From Lagopus muta (taxonomy: Eukaryota > Chordata > Aves > Galliformes > Phasianidae), in assembly GCF_023343835.1 (NCBI RefSeq), contig NC_064436.1:55155883-55219882 (forward strand): a stretch of DNA of 64,000 bases, in the 5' to 3' direction. Both the position numbers and the translations under genes were made by a program. The notes below the pieces were generated by a model. It had not been told where the DNA came from. It was given only the letters and a program-made list of their open reading frames with translations, and did no database searches. Shown piece after piece: positions 43,782 through 58,700 of the stretch; positions within the stretch are counted from its first letter, which is position 1, and every line of letters starts with the position of its first letter.

Positions 43782-46700
43782 TTATTTTGGCTTCTGTTTT
43801 AGATATCTCATCTTTGCTCAGTGAGGTACCACTTGTCTTATTCTTTTTGGCAATATTACATTTGTGTTAAATATTTAAATCTTCTATAGAGTCTGTTTTC
43901 TGTATTTTAATTTATATAATGAAAATACAGTTACTATTTCTACATGTTAAACCATTCCATGGAACTGTAAACGAAGTCATAAATCATACACTGCATCAGA
44001 AAATAGAAACAATCTTAAGATGTTTATTGTAAAAGTCTATGGTTTTACTAAACATCTTTGTATTATATTATAGTGAAATGTTTCGGTTTGTTTTTTCCTG
44101 TGGAATGTTTTCAGTAATCTACTAGGAAACACAGTTTAAATATATTACTTAATTATTTAAGTATAATTTATTATAATTTATAATAATTTAAGTATTTATT
44201 ATTTATATAAATAATAAATATTTATTTATTACTTAAATAAATTACTTTTATTGAGTGCAATCATTTCTAAAAAATAATGTATTTTCAGTGTTAAATCCCT
44301 AATAGAATACAGAACAATGTCAGCTAAGTACAACCTCCAGCAAACAAATAAACACTAGATAAAGTTTTACAATGTAAGAGGTGTAATTACAGAAGAAAAC
44401 AAGACTCAGGGAAAACTCATTCAAAACTTCCCAGTTACTTCTGAATGGGTTTATAGCAACAACAGGACAGATTAAGGAGAAGAGGTGATCCCTGTTGTCT
44501 TTTTGCTCATGCTTGCAATGTCTTTCTGTAAATTCTTGAAATGAGAGATATAAAATCTCCTGGGAAATTCAGGTAATATATTTTTTTTTTTTTCAGAGAA
44601 TCAGATAAATTTCACTTAAAACAGCTGAAAATCTATACTACAGAAACAGATGTGTATTCTGTCTCTTGATGACTCTGGGAGCAAAAGGCATTTATTTTTC
44701 AAGGGTAGTGACTTTTTTAGAATCAAATTTTCCACTGCCAGGGAAAAGTCTCACTTTTTATGCCTAACACAGAACAGAAGAAAAACTGCCATTTCATTTC
44801 TGCATGTGCCGTACAGTTCTGCACTTTACCCTGCACACTTGGAAATTATTTGGCAGTAACATCTTGGGAAAAAAAAAATAAACACAACACTTTTACATGT
44901 GAGTTTTACACAAACATATATATATATTCTACTGAAAGCCAACTTTTACTCGGTTTTAATGGATCAAATAATATATTATGCTGACACATGAGAGTTACCT
45001 TCTGAGAAAAATCACATATCTGGCAGTATGTTTTAATTACAAAATGTCTGACAATACATTCATTTGAATGTATTTCTTTTTAACTATCTATTCAAAATAC
45101 ATGACTTTGAGATACCATTAATACATCTTTTGTTCCAGTTCAGTTTTATTATTCTTTTTTTAAATCTAACTTCACCTGTAAATAGCAGAGGCTGGATAAG
45201 ATCCTGTGTCATAACTGACCCTCACTCTACCACGGTACAGCTCTACTGCTATATGATCCTTATCGCCTTTGTAGAGCAGGATCCCACTGTCTTCATCTGT
45301 GGCAATCTAATTAAAAGAAAGAAACAATTGGAAAGAATGAAAAATATTTAATCAAAATGCTGTAGTAAGTAAATCTCTCATTTTACTGATACAGTCTATT
45401 ACTTTACTGTAAAATTCCTCATTGGTCAACACAACAATATTCTTTCTCTTCTTATCAATAAGCTTATTATCTACTTCATAATGAATATAGAGTTATTCTA
45501 GTGACTCTCATTTATTCTTTGCTCAAACTGTGAATAGCTCTTTAAATGAGCCGATGATTAATGGGGGTACTTTTTCACACCAAAAAAAGATCATTTATAC
45601 TGTTTTCGAGATCAGAAACTTCCATATTCCAATCAATTCTGTGATTCTGTGATTCAATACAAGCAATCTTACCTGAAGAGTGATATTGGTTTGGGAGTGT
45701 ATCTTAGCTGAAGGGATTTGTAGATAAGATTCTTTGTTGACAAAGTTTATACTGATCAGCTTTTCACATTTCTCACCCTGGTAGCCTGATAAACACTGGC
45801 AGATTGGTTCACTCTCTTTTACAATACACTGGGCTCCATTTTGGCATTCATAATTATCACAAGGGCTGGTGCGAGGTAAAACCATCGGTGGCGAAAACTC
45901 ACAGAACAAGCCACTAAATACAAATAGAAAAATCAGTATTTACAAAAAACAACGTGACTGACTCAAGAAAGATACACATAGAGCTATAGAATTGGTTGAA
46001 AAGGACCTCAAAGATCATCTAGTTTCAATCCCCTTGCTTTGTGCAGGGTCGCCAGCCACCAGACCAGGCTGCCCAAAGCCACGTCCAGCCTAGCCTTGAA
46101 TGCCTCCAGGGATGGGACGTCTACAACCTCTCTGAGCAGCCTGTTACAATGTGTAAGTAAAGTAATTTAAAGTAAAGAGGAAGTAAAAAACTTCCTCCTA
46201 ATATCTAACCTAAATTTTTCCTGTTTCAGTTTAAAACCATTCCTCATAGCCCTATCACTATCAACCCATGTAAACAGTTAATCCCCATCCTGTTTATATG
46301 CTCCCTTCAAGTACTGGAAGGCCACAGTGAGGTCGCCCCAGAGCCTTCTCCAAGACCAAGTACTATATCAGATTGCCCAGTGCCCCATCCAACTTGGCCT
46401 TAAACATGCTTGTACTATTTTCTAATCTTCCTCACCTGTATCCTTCTGGGCAAATACATGTATACCCATTAACTGCATCAGTACACTGTGCTCCATTTTT
46501 ACATTTATTGTCCTGGCAGTCATCAAAGTCAATATCGCAGTGTTCACCTACATATCCAGGTGTGCAATCACATCTGTAAAATAGAAAAGCAAGGATAACA
46601 CAATGCCTTTTAACAATACTGAGTGTTAATGTGAAAGGTAAGGAACTAATCGGTTGTTTAAAACTTGAAACTTTAAAATGTTACTCTGACTTTGTACCTT

Positions 46701-49700
46701 AATCATGTTATTATTTGGGGAATTTTCATTTCCAGGTTTGCCAGTTATACATGCTTACTCATTATTTGACGTTATATCAAATAATTTGTGGTTTAAAACC
46801 CAGAGAGACCTCATGAATCATTTTGACAGTTCTTTGAATTTATGAGTAATGCAGAACGTTAAGGGATGTTGTAAGTGGCTGTGAACACTAAAAATAATCA
46901 ATATGCTTAGTTGTTGAAACAGACAAGTAATCCAACGTTTGTGTTATTCTGATGGATAATTTCTTTGCCAACTGAACAGCTAACAATAGGCCAAAGATCC
47001 ATTTATTCAATTCAAAGGTAACACATTATTTTTCCCCTTGAAGTTCAACCAGCCTAATTTACCACAAATAGCTCGATGTTAGTGAACTAACGTAAGTCTC
47101 AAAACACACTCTCTGCATCCCTGCCCTGAGCCCTCAAGTTCTCACTGAACTAGAAACTTTATGTTGTCAGAATACTAGGCAACATTATTTTTTTATTTTA
47201 TTATTATTAATTTTACTTCATTGTATTTATCATTTATTTTACTCTCATTGTTAATGCTAGCAGCAGTTCTGCAGGGAGTTCTCATATTCTCAGACTGAGT
47301 GAATGCTCAGAAGTCTGTGAAAAATGAATGGAAAATATTACTAATTCATACATTCACATGAATATTTTTTTATTAAGATTTATGGATTGATTTCATTAGA
47401 CCCTGTGATTCCTCCCTTGCCGTTGTTTTCTCTTACAACTAAAACTTGCTCTAAAGAGCCAAGAGTGATTTCAAATATCTGTGTAATGTTAAATTAAGTA
47501 CTCTAACAAAATAGATCCCAAATTTATTGAACAACATATGTAAACAAGAAAATGGAATAAAGAATGTAAAGCACGCTATTAATAAAAATAAGCGAGACAC
47601 ATTCTTGAAGTTACTGCATATGTTATTTTCTGATTTAAAATCTCAGAAATTAACTTAGAAGATTGATCAACTGAGTAGTAAAGGATGAGATGCCAAACTA
47701 GATTCCTGAAGTGGCATGAAGATAATAAACATAATGCAGAAAAAATTAAATCCAACAAGTTTTTTATTTTTCAATTGACAACTTTTTTAATGAACATTTT
47801 GTGTTCATGTGAATATTTGATATAGTTGAATGTTTTCTGCCTCATATTAAATAACATGTCTTTTCATAAGCTTTTGTAATGATAATAGATAACCTGATTC
47901 TGGCACAAGAGCATACACTGTGTAAGACAGGTACTTATGATTTATTAACCTAAAGCCTATTAAAACACTTTGAAGTGTGCATAATTAATTGTAATAAGTA
48001 TATAGTGTAATTACAGATTAACTTTCCTGGGAATGGACTTTATTTTATACCTTCCAGTGTTCCTTCCTAATAACCTCTTCCATAATTACTTCTCAGACAG
48101 CAGTATAATAATTCCACTTCAATTAAATGTAATTATTTTCCCACTGTCCAAGATACTAAAAGGGTTTTGTATAGACTATCATATAAACTAACTGCTCTGC
48201 ATTTTGTTCTTCTTCAAATTCTAGTTGAAGCTTGAACTGCTAAGAATCTTTTAATTAAGTAAATCATATCTAAGATAATACTGGAGATCTACCTTAAAAT
48301 AACTGAGCCTAGTCTACTGTAATATTTAGTAATAACTGAATTTTGAGAACAGAACTTCCTTCCACTAAAAGAAAACAAAAGATGCTGAGGAGGATAAAAA
48401 TCCTAAAAATTTGGATGCAGCTGGACCATGACAACATTTTAAACTTACTTGTAACCTTTAGGTGTCAAGATACACTTTGAGTCGTGCTGGCAAGGATTCA
48501 AGTTTTGAGCACAGAAATCTAGTTTCTCCTCACAGAGCTCACCTGAAAAGTAATACATGTTCTCAACTCAGTGAAAACAGCAGTGACCCAAAAATAGCTG
48601 TTTCTATTTTTTCAGTAATTGCTATGAATTTTTCTATTAACTTAAAAAAAAAAGCATGCTTAACGGTATAATAATGAATACATTCCACACAGAAATATTC
48701 AGATTTGTATTGCAAGTAATCTATTTCTAAAAAAAAAAAATAAAAAAAATCAAACAAGAACAACAACCTGTTAATATCACTGTCTGACACTACAATTCCA
48801 ATTATCCAACAACAAAATCTTGCCTTCTACTTTCTACTTTTCTTAATCAACATTCCAACTTTTTGCACTTGTTAATATACCATAATTATCTACTATTTGT
48901 ACTTGCTGAATTTAAGGATTCATAGAAACAATGCAGGTAGTAGGGTTGCTTCTTGACATTTGTCAAGAGGGTATGAAAACAGAACTGTTCACCAAAATGG
49001 GAAAGAAAAGATCAGTTGATAAGAAAGTGCCTTCACTGATGAAGTTAAACTTTTCTTCAAGAAGCACGATACTTGGTATCACTGGTTTTACTTTTCTGAG
49101 TATTGGTCATCAGTGTAGTTAGATCACAGAATCACAGAAGGAGCTGAGTTTGGAAGCATGTGGTTACACCCCTACTCAAGTAGGGACACCGTGAGCAGGG
49201 TGCCTATACCCTTGTCCAAGCAAGCCAATCTCCAAGGAGACCCATAGCCTCTGGTCAGTCTCTACAAGTGCTCCATCACCACACAGCACAGGAGTGCAGC
49301 CTGGTGTTCAGAGGGAGCCTCTGGTGTTGCAGTTTATGCCCACTGCTTCTTGTCTTGGCATTAAGCACCACTGAAAGGAGTCGTAATGAGAAATAAATAT
49401 CTGCAGAAAGACAGCAGAGTACTGGGGACAAAGACAGCATCACCACAAGTGCAGAAATGGGAAAAGAAGGATAGAATATTTAGGGGTACAATTTGAATAA
49501 AAACAGGTGGACTAGAAAAAAAGGAGGAAGGTACAGGATAACAACGCTGGAATAGAGTTTTAGAATGAGCATATGAATGAATGTTATCTTCCAAAATACA
49601 AATGTGTTTAGGTTTATGAACAAGCTTATCAGCTACTAATATCATTAAACAATAAGGTTTCTGGCTGTTATTTGTTGAGTTCTTGGAGGCCCTAGTACCA

Positions 49701-52700
49701 CACAGAAACTACCTTCTATCTTAGTTGGACTTCTCTAGCATTATAAAAATACACATGATAATGATGATGAACTGAAAATAAGAGTAGGTAAGTGCTGGAT
49801 ACATATGTATATATATTTGTTAGGTTCAACAGATTCTCCCTAGAAGGCCTTCATTTTCACAGCAATTGTACTTATGAACCATTGTTTAAGATTGCATATC
49901 ATGAGCATACCACTGTGACTATTCATGATCTCAGATATTATTTCTAGAACTTCAGATAAGTAGGATTTATTTCAATCACTGGACAAATAAATAAAACTTG
50001 GAATTGAGGAACAGTCCTCATTAGCAGCAGAGATAGAGAAAAAGGCAAAGCTGAAACAAAGAATAATAATTCAATAGAAACATATAAACATATGTGTTAT
50101 GTGTTTGTAAGACATGAAATCTTCAACATCCTGAAACACAGAGAAGCCAAAACCAGTCAGAAAAGTGCATCACAGTCATCCAAGAGAAAAAAATACATGA
50201 AAAGATCCAGACTGATTCTCTATAAAGATATACATATATTTTTAATGACAGCACATTACCAATTTGCAAGTGGAGCATTTTCCATACAAAACCAGATAAG
50301 CTTTGGGTTAACACAAGACAATGGTGTTCAAGCACAGCCTACTTAAAAGACCTCAGGAAAACTGTCAGTAACAATATGACTTAGTCAATATATTTAGGAA
50401 ACTGAATGAAGATCAAATACAGGCCACTGAGAATGACTAATAGAAAGGATTTAAATTCTATCCTCAAAGCCTTTTCAAACTCTCTATGGACTTATTAGTC
50501 TGGAAGTGTGCAAATGTTATGGCTAGGTCAGTGCACAAAGAATCCTGAAATACCAGGGATTCTTAGCATCCCACAATATATCAAACAAAACCCACATCCC
50601 TTTCTCTTTTCAAAAGGTTTTGTTTGAACAAAAGCATTTATAAAGGGAAGTAATTCTTCACATAGCATTTAGTCAATCTGAAGAACTTGTAATGGCTGAA
50701 AGCCATTACAATATTTAAGGCCATCAATATTTAAGTATGAGACATCTCTGAACATTAAATAGAGAATTCAGATTTTCAGGGATCTCAGTGGAACAAAGAA
50801 ACCCTAAAATTATTATTATTTTTAACTTAGCTTATATGCATTCCTATGAGTTAGAAATGCTTTTATCTCTATACAGATCAGTGTGTAACAAGAGATACTT
50901 TTATATACTCATAAAAAAATATCTTATTCTGGAGTATAATCTATGTACAATTAAATGCAGAACTTCAAAACATAGGAAATGACAACCCAATTACAAATGA
51001 TAAAAATATAGTTGTTCAGTGTTTACAACACTTTGAAAAAACTTCTCTAAACATTCCCAAGATTTCTCAAGAGTAAACCACAGACGAGAATGACATATTG
51101 GGCCTATCTTTCAAACAGAAAGTCTCTGTAGTTACAGTCACAATAAAAGTTCAGTGGAAAACCGCAAAATACCTTCTCAAAAGAAGAATTAGGGCTGGTG
51201 TTATAGAAGCAAACAATCTCACCACTGATTCATGGAACTGCCATTGATACAGGAGAGAAATTGAGCCATCGCTTAGGTTACTGTTTGCATAGACCTTTGA
51301 AATTTCTTTAAGTGGGGCAAATAGCATTATTGAGTAGTGTATAAATCTTGTCTTTTTTTTTTTTTTTTATCCAAGTGCTTCTAAAATACATGATTTTTCA
51401 GAGTACATTGCATTTTAGTAGTCATGAATTGATGGCACGTGTCTTCAGAGCTACACTAAAAACTGAACTACCTCATGAAAAGTTCTGGGACACTTGAAAA
51501 GTCTTAATTCGCATATCATGCTAGGAATCAAACCTAGACATTTGGGACTGGAAAAATATTTACAGTTTTGAAAAATATCGAATTCAAATTGTAAAATAAA
51601 TGTCATATTATCCGGCCTACGACAGTCAAGTGCTTTGCAAGCATCATTAAATGTTTTTGAAATTATGGACACACTTTTATTTCAGTACTCTTTGGAAACC
51701 TTCTACAGTATAAAGGTCCATATAGACTGAAACAGAAACAATGATTCCAAAAAATAAAGCTCTTCTAAAAAAGACAGGAACGTACGTGTTCTGATAGAAA
51801 ATAAAAGTATGTCTTTACATTTGAAGATTGTACATAATGTGAAATAAACCAGAATCATATAATTGGAGGGAGCTTTTAGTTGAACAAAGTAACGGAGAAA
51901 ATAGGAATCAAGGTAAGGGTGTGATAAACATGGCAGTTCATGTAGTGAGGAATCACGTATGAGAAAGCACAAAATCCTATTGAACCAAAAAAAGTCAGTT
52001 TTAAAAGAACTACAAACCCTGTCATTATAGTCAGTAGAATTCATGATGGACTTGCACACAGGATAAATGAAAAGAAAAACAACTAAAAATCTGAGATGGA
52101 ATCCAAAACATTTACATCAGATACTGAATTTTTCAATGAGAATATAATCAGCAGAAGAACAAACCAAAATAACCTAAATGCTAGTTCTTAATTTGCGCTG
52201 TTAACAGATTTATATTCTGAGTGAAGCCTTCTCAAAACCAAAACATCACTGCTTGAGGAAAAGTAAGTAGATAGAAAAAGAATGTGAAAATTTGTGAGAT
52301 GGAATCCAGACTTTCAAAGAATATGTTCCTGGTAAAGCAACATCTCTTTTGGCATACTGAATAACCAATTTGTTATTTATTATTCAGAATTGAATTGACA
52401 AAAGGTGAAGGGAATAAAATCATTTTGTTGAAATGAAGAGAGAATGATGGGGAAAAAAAAAAAAAAGCAGTGTTTTTAAGATCATAACACATAACAACGG
52501 AAAAACAATTGTAAAACAGAGTGTCTAGGTTTCAGGAATCTTGATATCAATGTGTGTGTACATTCTTCCATTCACCTAACAGCATTAGAACTGAGGGTGC
52601 TGTAAGAGCATGGCTAAGTAATCATGTTTTAGAAGATGAAGACAGGAACATTTTTGGATGTAGAAGAATAAACAGCAGATTATTATTTTTTAGATAATTA

Positions 52701-55700
52701 GTAGATAAAAATCAAAGATTCTATGAAAAACTTCCAAAATTTAATTAGGATCAGCAGTAACTGTTTTCATGAGACATCCTGTTTAATTAATCTATGCAGT
52801 CTGGTTCCTGGTATGGAGTAGCACTGAAACCAGTGGAACTCTTCATTATTGGCACAATTTGAATGCAGGCAATCCTCCAAGGAAAAATTGGAATATTTAC
52901 TGAGATTTCTACTAAGATGTAGAAGGTGTTGCAGATTTAAACAGTCAGACAGTACTATTATGTTCTATTATCTGTACTGCTAGTACAGGTGACATGTTGT
53001 GTGCAACCCTTGGATAACTAACCAAAGTCATAAATTCCTAGATTCATAGTTTATGTTTTCTCTCTATATGTTATTTCACTCTTATGACATGATGAGCTTA
53101 TAAATCACAGAATAACTTAACTTTGGATTTCTCAACATATAAATACAGTACAACAAATAATGAGGAACAATGCAATGATGCAAAAATGATTTACATCATT
53201 GTTATTTTGAATAATTGGGCAATAAATTAAAATATATAGTCATACCATGTGATCCAGAATATTTCTGAATGAATATAAGAGCTCTAATAAAAATGGTGAT
53301 TAATATTAGAGGACATTGAAAATTACAGGCAAACTTAATGAAGAATCAAGCTTAAAATCTAGTATACTAGTAATCCTAGCATACTACTAAAGTTGAGTAT
53401 GATATTAGAATATAAACTAGATAAAGAATACAAAGGAAAGACCTGTCAATTGCTCCAAAGCTAAAATACCAAATACATTTTGTGGACTTCAGAATAATTA
53501 CTGGAATAGCAGGACATATGTACATTTATCTTTGTTTCAGCTTACAATCTTGGTTGCTACATATTGCAAGTCAATTTCTGCAGACTTTTTTCTGTTTTAT
53601 CAATTAGGTATTTTAATCTAGTTTTTGACTGAAAGTCTCTGTTCATTTACTTTTGACTCAAATACTGAATGCCTTATAGGAATGGTTGGAAAACAACAGT
53701 GCTACTTAAGAAACTATATAGAGAAAAGTGCTGCAGTTTAAGTCTTGACTTTGACAAGCAGAAAAAAAACGAGATACTTAAAGTACTGATTGTACTATTG
53801 GAAAAAAATAAAATAAAAACATCTACTGTACAAAGGACACTGATGCTAAATTTTTGTTCACTGTCACAGTAAGATACAATTTACAACCACAAATCTGCAA
53901 ATTCTGTTAGAATTTAATTTTTGAGTAGAATTTAAAATTTGATCAATTGTTGCACTTTGCTCACCATTGCTTACTTCTCGTCAGCTAAGCTGCAAGACGT
54001 AGCTTAGTTAGTTTATCATTGCTAGTCATTTAGTTATGCTATTTGGCAACAACAGAAAACAATAACTTTAGGCAGATAGCCTTTAAGACAATTAAGGAAA
54101 ACAAAACAAGGATAATTGACAGAATCACTAAAGGCAGCTATCAAACTAGAAGTAAGTGGTTTAGATTGCCAAGGATGTATACTTCACCTTCATGAAAATG
54201 TAGCAAAATTACTTTAATATACCTCAAATAACTACATTAGCATGAGTATTAATCTTCACAAAACAAAATTATACAAGTCATGAAAAGCAACAGTAGCAAA
54301 GTTACTGGTTTGTTCTTAAAAGTTACAGCATTTGTATGTAAATCTTACAAGACTGTGGATTGATTCTGATTAAATGAAATAATCATACTTTTTATCATGC
54401 TATCACATTACTGTATCTACAATAAACAGTATGATTTGTTTTTCATTACTTGCATGCCTAAATTTTAAGCAACTACTTGTTTACCAAGTGAATTTAAACA
54501 ACTGCTTCACTGTAGCAGCTAGAAGACCATGTAATTAAGTTTTGAAACATAAAAACAAAATTTACATCTGTCTAGGGCTTGCCTAAACTGAAATGATTAC
54601 TTGTCATTATCCTTCGTTCCCTCTATTGCCAGCTCAAAAGTTGTCTGCCATGATCCTCCAAGCAACTTAGATACTGACAATGGCTTTCATGTTCAGTGTG
54701 CAAGCAAATACAAGCACGTATCACACACATCTGCTTAATTTTTGTACTGAACTTAGTTCACATCCCCAGGTCTTTGATAATTTGTTTGTGAGGAATTTGT
54801 TCTTGATAAAATCAGTAATTTTAATATTTTCTAGTTCATACTTGTGTCATACATTTACAATGACTGTATAGAATTCATTGCCTTTCTACCATTTATCACA
54901 TTTAAAAGACATTCAAACTACCAGCAAGCCTAATTATGCACAGGCAACATCTACTGCAACTTGAAATTAAGGCTTGAGTCTCTTCAAAGTAGCATCTTCA
55001 GTTTAAATTCCATTTAAAAAACTATTTTTCATGGGCACAGAAGAAAAGTTTAGGGGTTTTATTTTTAATTTACAAAAGAAAACCCTAAATTTTGCAATTC
55101 ACATTGCTGGATATTTGTGATAAATCAAAATGAATCACCAACACTGAACTAGTTATTATTATAACTGCATTGTTTATTTACTATTAAAAGCAAGGGTAAC
55201 AAAGTTCAGCTTTTATATTTCTCTGTACTGAACTTGCATTTTTTCTAGTTCTCCTTGTGAAAGGACTCTTTATAAAATCAACCAGTTTCATACTAGGACA
55301 GCAAGAGAACAATATAGAAATAACTTTGGAAGTGACAAGGAGAAAGAAATATGTGAGGCCAATCGTTACTTGTTCAAACAAGTAACTGTAAAATGCAGAA
55401 GAAGGACATGTCTAAATTGTATACAAATTTAAGTATCCAAATTGTGGATGGAATCACTTTCTGGACGTATCTGCTTCTCTCTGTCATTTGCAGAGGGAAT
55501 TCAGGCTCTTACTTTAAACTGCTAAGAATAACTCTTCAAATGTCAATATAGACGGTATAATTGCAGCCTTGTTAAATATGTTATTTAGTGGTTAATGAAA
55601 ATATTTTTCATTAGTGAAATACTGCACTGTTTTATAGAGTGCAAATTATATTTATCAAATTTACTTGACAGCAAATACACTGCAAGTTTATTTGACCCAT

Positions 55701-58700
55701 TTGCTTTTCAGAACTAAATATGCAATTTACAAATACATTGTCTCCAATTATGCTAGTTTCAGATTGTAAATAGTGGATTGTATGGAAGATCAGCTTATAT
55801 AGGAGATGTACTATCTCTGGTAGAGAGATAGGTGTCAGACAGAGAATAGTAATAATTTAAAGAAAAAAAAAAACAATAAAAAACAACCAAAGTTCATATC
55901 ATAAATACCTTCACCATTACCTTTCCTGTACAACAGCCTGAGCTTAATGAGATCATTTCAGATTCTTTAGATACTTATGGCACAAATGTCACTCACATAT
56001 GATAAGCAAAAGGACTACCATTCTATACTCCAGCATAATTTCTAGTACCGTCATTTAATAAAGAGATTACATCAAAACAGTGCTATAAAACACAGCATAC
56101 TTTAGAATGAAAACAAGGTATGTATTAAAGACGAGAATAAAGATTTCAGAAGATCACAACATAAACCTTTTTGTCAGTCCTATCATGGGTGCACAAATTT
56201 TTAAAACACCTGAAAAGAAGTAATATTATAGTATTCCTGCACAGTGATCTGTATCTTCAATGACATTCTTTCGACACGTATTCACAGCTATATCCATGTG
56301 ACTGATTTCAGGATTTGCAATGAGCTTTCTAAACGATATCTATATACGATTCATTTGATCATTCGTAAGAACTTAAATCCATGCACCTTTAAGGAAAGGA
56401 AAGTGAAAATAGGCTTAAAAGACAACTGACCTTTTTCCACTTCATTCAGATTAGCAGCTTGCAGTGACAAAGACAGAAGAGACAAGAGACTTTTTACATT
56501 GTAATACAACAGCATAGCACATTAAGCTAATGCACAGCTATAGCAGCAGAGATGTTGATATAGCAAAAATGAAGCAAGCTTCAGTCTCACCTACAGCAGA
56601 GCAAAACAAACAGAAAAGGTAAGAAGTACATGCCACTGATGGCATAAGAAAGATTTTACTTCTGGATCTGTTAGATTTGTGATCTAATGACTGATGGTAA
56701 TGAGAAAGATAAATGATTATCTGTAGTCTATAGAATGCACACAAAATGACTTGATGTTAACTAGACTGAGTTTAATATAAAGGAGATGATAATGTTAAGA
56801 GAATAGCAGAGTTAAAGAGTGCAGGACATAGCGAAGCATTTTAATGTTTTATTTCTCAAGATTTCATCAGACAATCTGAATGCCTGATGATTCCATTTGC
56901 TTCCCGTTATTTCACAGTTACAGTCTGTGATCTTAAGAAAGCTCATAGTATTGTGCAAATACCTTTCTTTGTCTTTCCACTTTTATTTGTGGAGGTAATT
57001 GTAAAACTTAACTGAGGCAGAGGAAAATCGATTCCTGGTTCGTAAGCTAACAGGCTTTTTTTTTTTTTCTTTCTTTCTTTTTTTCTTCTTTTTAATCAAT
57101 AGCACTTATTTAAGAAGTGCAAATTTCCAAGGGATTGTAAAAAAAAAAAATGCAAAAAGTGACAGTTTTGCACTGTAACATTCTTTACAATGTTTTTTGT
57201 ATTTTTAATGTATTTTCAGAGTCAATTGTATTAAAATTTTAGAGCAGAATGATTTACAATTCATACCAATGGGTTCCAACTGACTTCTTTGTTACACTGT
57301 GCTACTGAAACATAAAACATATTTGCAAATGAAAGAATGAAAAAATATTCTGGGCTGATGCACTTCCACATTCAGTATATCCTTGCCGTGGTATCTTGCA
57401 CACAAACAATACAAAGCATTGTCAGCAAAATTAAAAGACAACACGACAAGGCTGTGGTGGCATTTTCCTGGTATGTATACTGTTCAGCTTCCAGCAACTT
57501 ATGGTTCAGGGACTTTCTGAACTAGAGATACATACTTTCATATTTTAAAATATTTTTTTACCTACTGGATATATAGCCAGTTTTTCTGATGATTAGCCTA
57601 CTTTTGCCGAGCTGGTACAGCTGTTTATCTACTGAAAAATGCCTTCCATGAGGAAAAAAACTCAGCACATAGTAATATACAGATCTGATTTTAACCTTTT
57701 AAAACAGATACCAACATCCAAATGTCTGCAAAACTCCTAATGAAAAATCACTGTATTAATACTGGGTATGGGTTCTATTGCTTTCAAATCAAGCTATGAG
57801 CAAAAGGAAAAAACAATCCTATAAATAATTTGATATCTCATACACACTTGAGGCAACTGTAAGATCATTTTATATTCTGAACACTACTATTTCTAGATCC
57901 TAATGTACCCAGAGTAACTCTTAATGCTGAAAGTTACTTAAGTAACATACTTACTATGCAAGAACAGTGGTGTCAAGTGTAAAAGATAAATGATGTTTTA
58001 TATTTTCTCCTTATAATTTATCTGAATTGAAACTGGCTTAAGATCTCACAGAATGTATCCTAACTTCAGATGCTCTGTAAGACAGATAATGTACAGTAGA
58101 ATTCTGTACTGTGTCTTGTGGAAAGAAAAACTTGAAATTTTGATACTACTTATGTCCACCTCGTCTATAAAGTGAGCAGAGGCTCTGGTCTTGCATGTTT
58201 GGAAAAACGTGTGTCTTTTTTTTCATAAGGTTTGGAAATAATCTATTTATATGACCTACTGATTTCAGTAACAATTTTGACTAGAAACTGTATCTATGAA
58301 AACAAATTTGCTTTTCTAAAAGAATTCCATCTAGCAAACAAAACCACTTGCCATGGAAACTCACAGCATTTTCTTGTTAGAATTATGCGCAGCATTCTAC
58401 AACAACAGGCTCCTCAAAGCAAAGTAATTGCCATTTCCTTAGATATGAGTCAAGTAAAAAACACACTTTCTTCTGTTTTAACTTAAAAAAAACCCAACCC
58501 AACTACATTACAAACATCGAGTTAAAAATGCTGCAGACGTTTATGCTCTCATTTTTTTGCTCTAACTACATATATATATATATAAATACTACAATTGAAG
58601 TTTTAATTGTAAATGTAAAACATACATTTCAATTAAAATACAACAGAAATGCAACAAGCACACAATCAAAATTTTAGGCTAGCACATATAAACAAGCCTT

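Larger units (their letters stand above)
41101..45175 (-). other. SLIT2: SLIT2 intron
   Basis: A 4,075-bp intron. It contains an 11-bp-stem hairpin (41949-41974), an (AT)n microsatellite (43742-43780) and a perfect 28-bp AT palindrome (44193-44220) within an AT-only patch. No interspersed repeat family is recognised. Confidence 0.8.
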
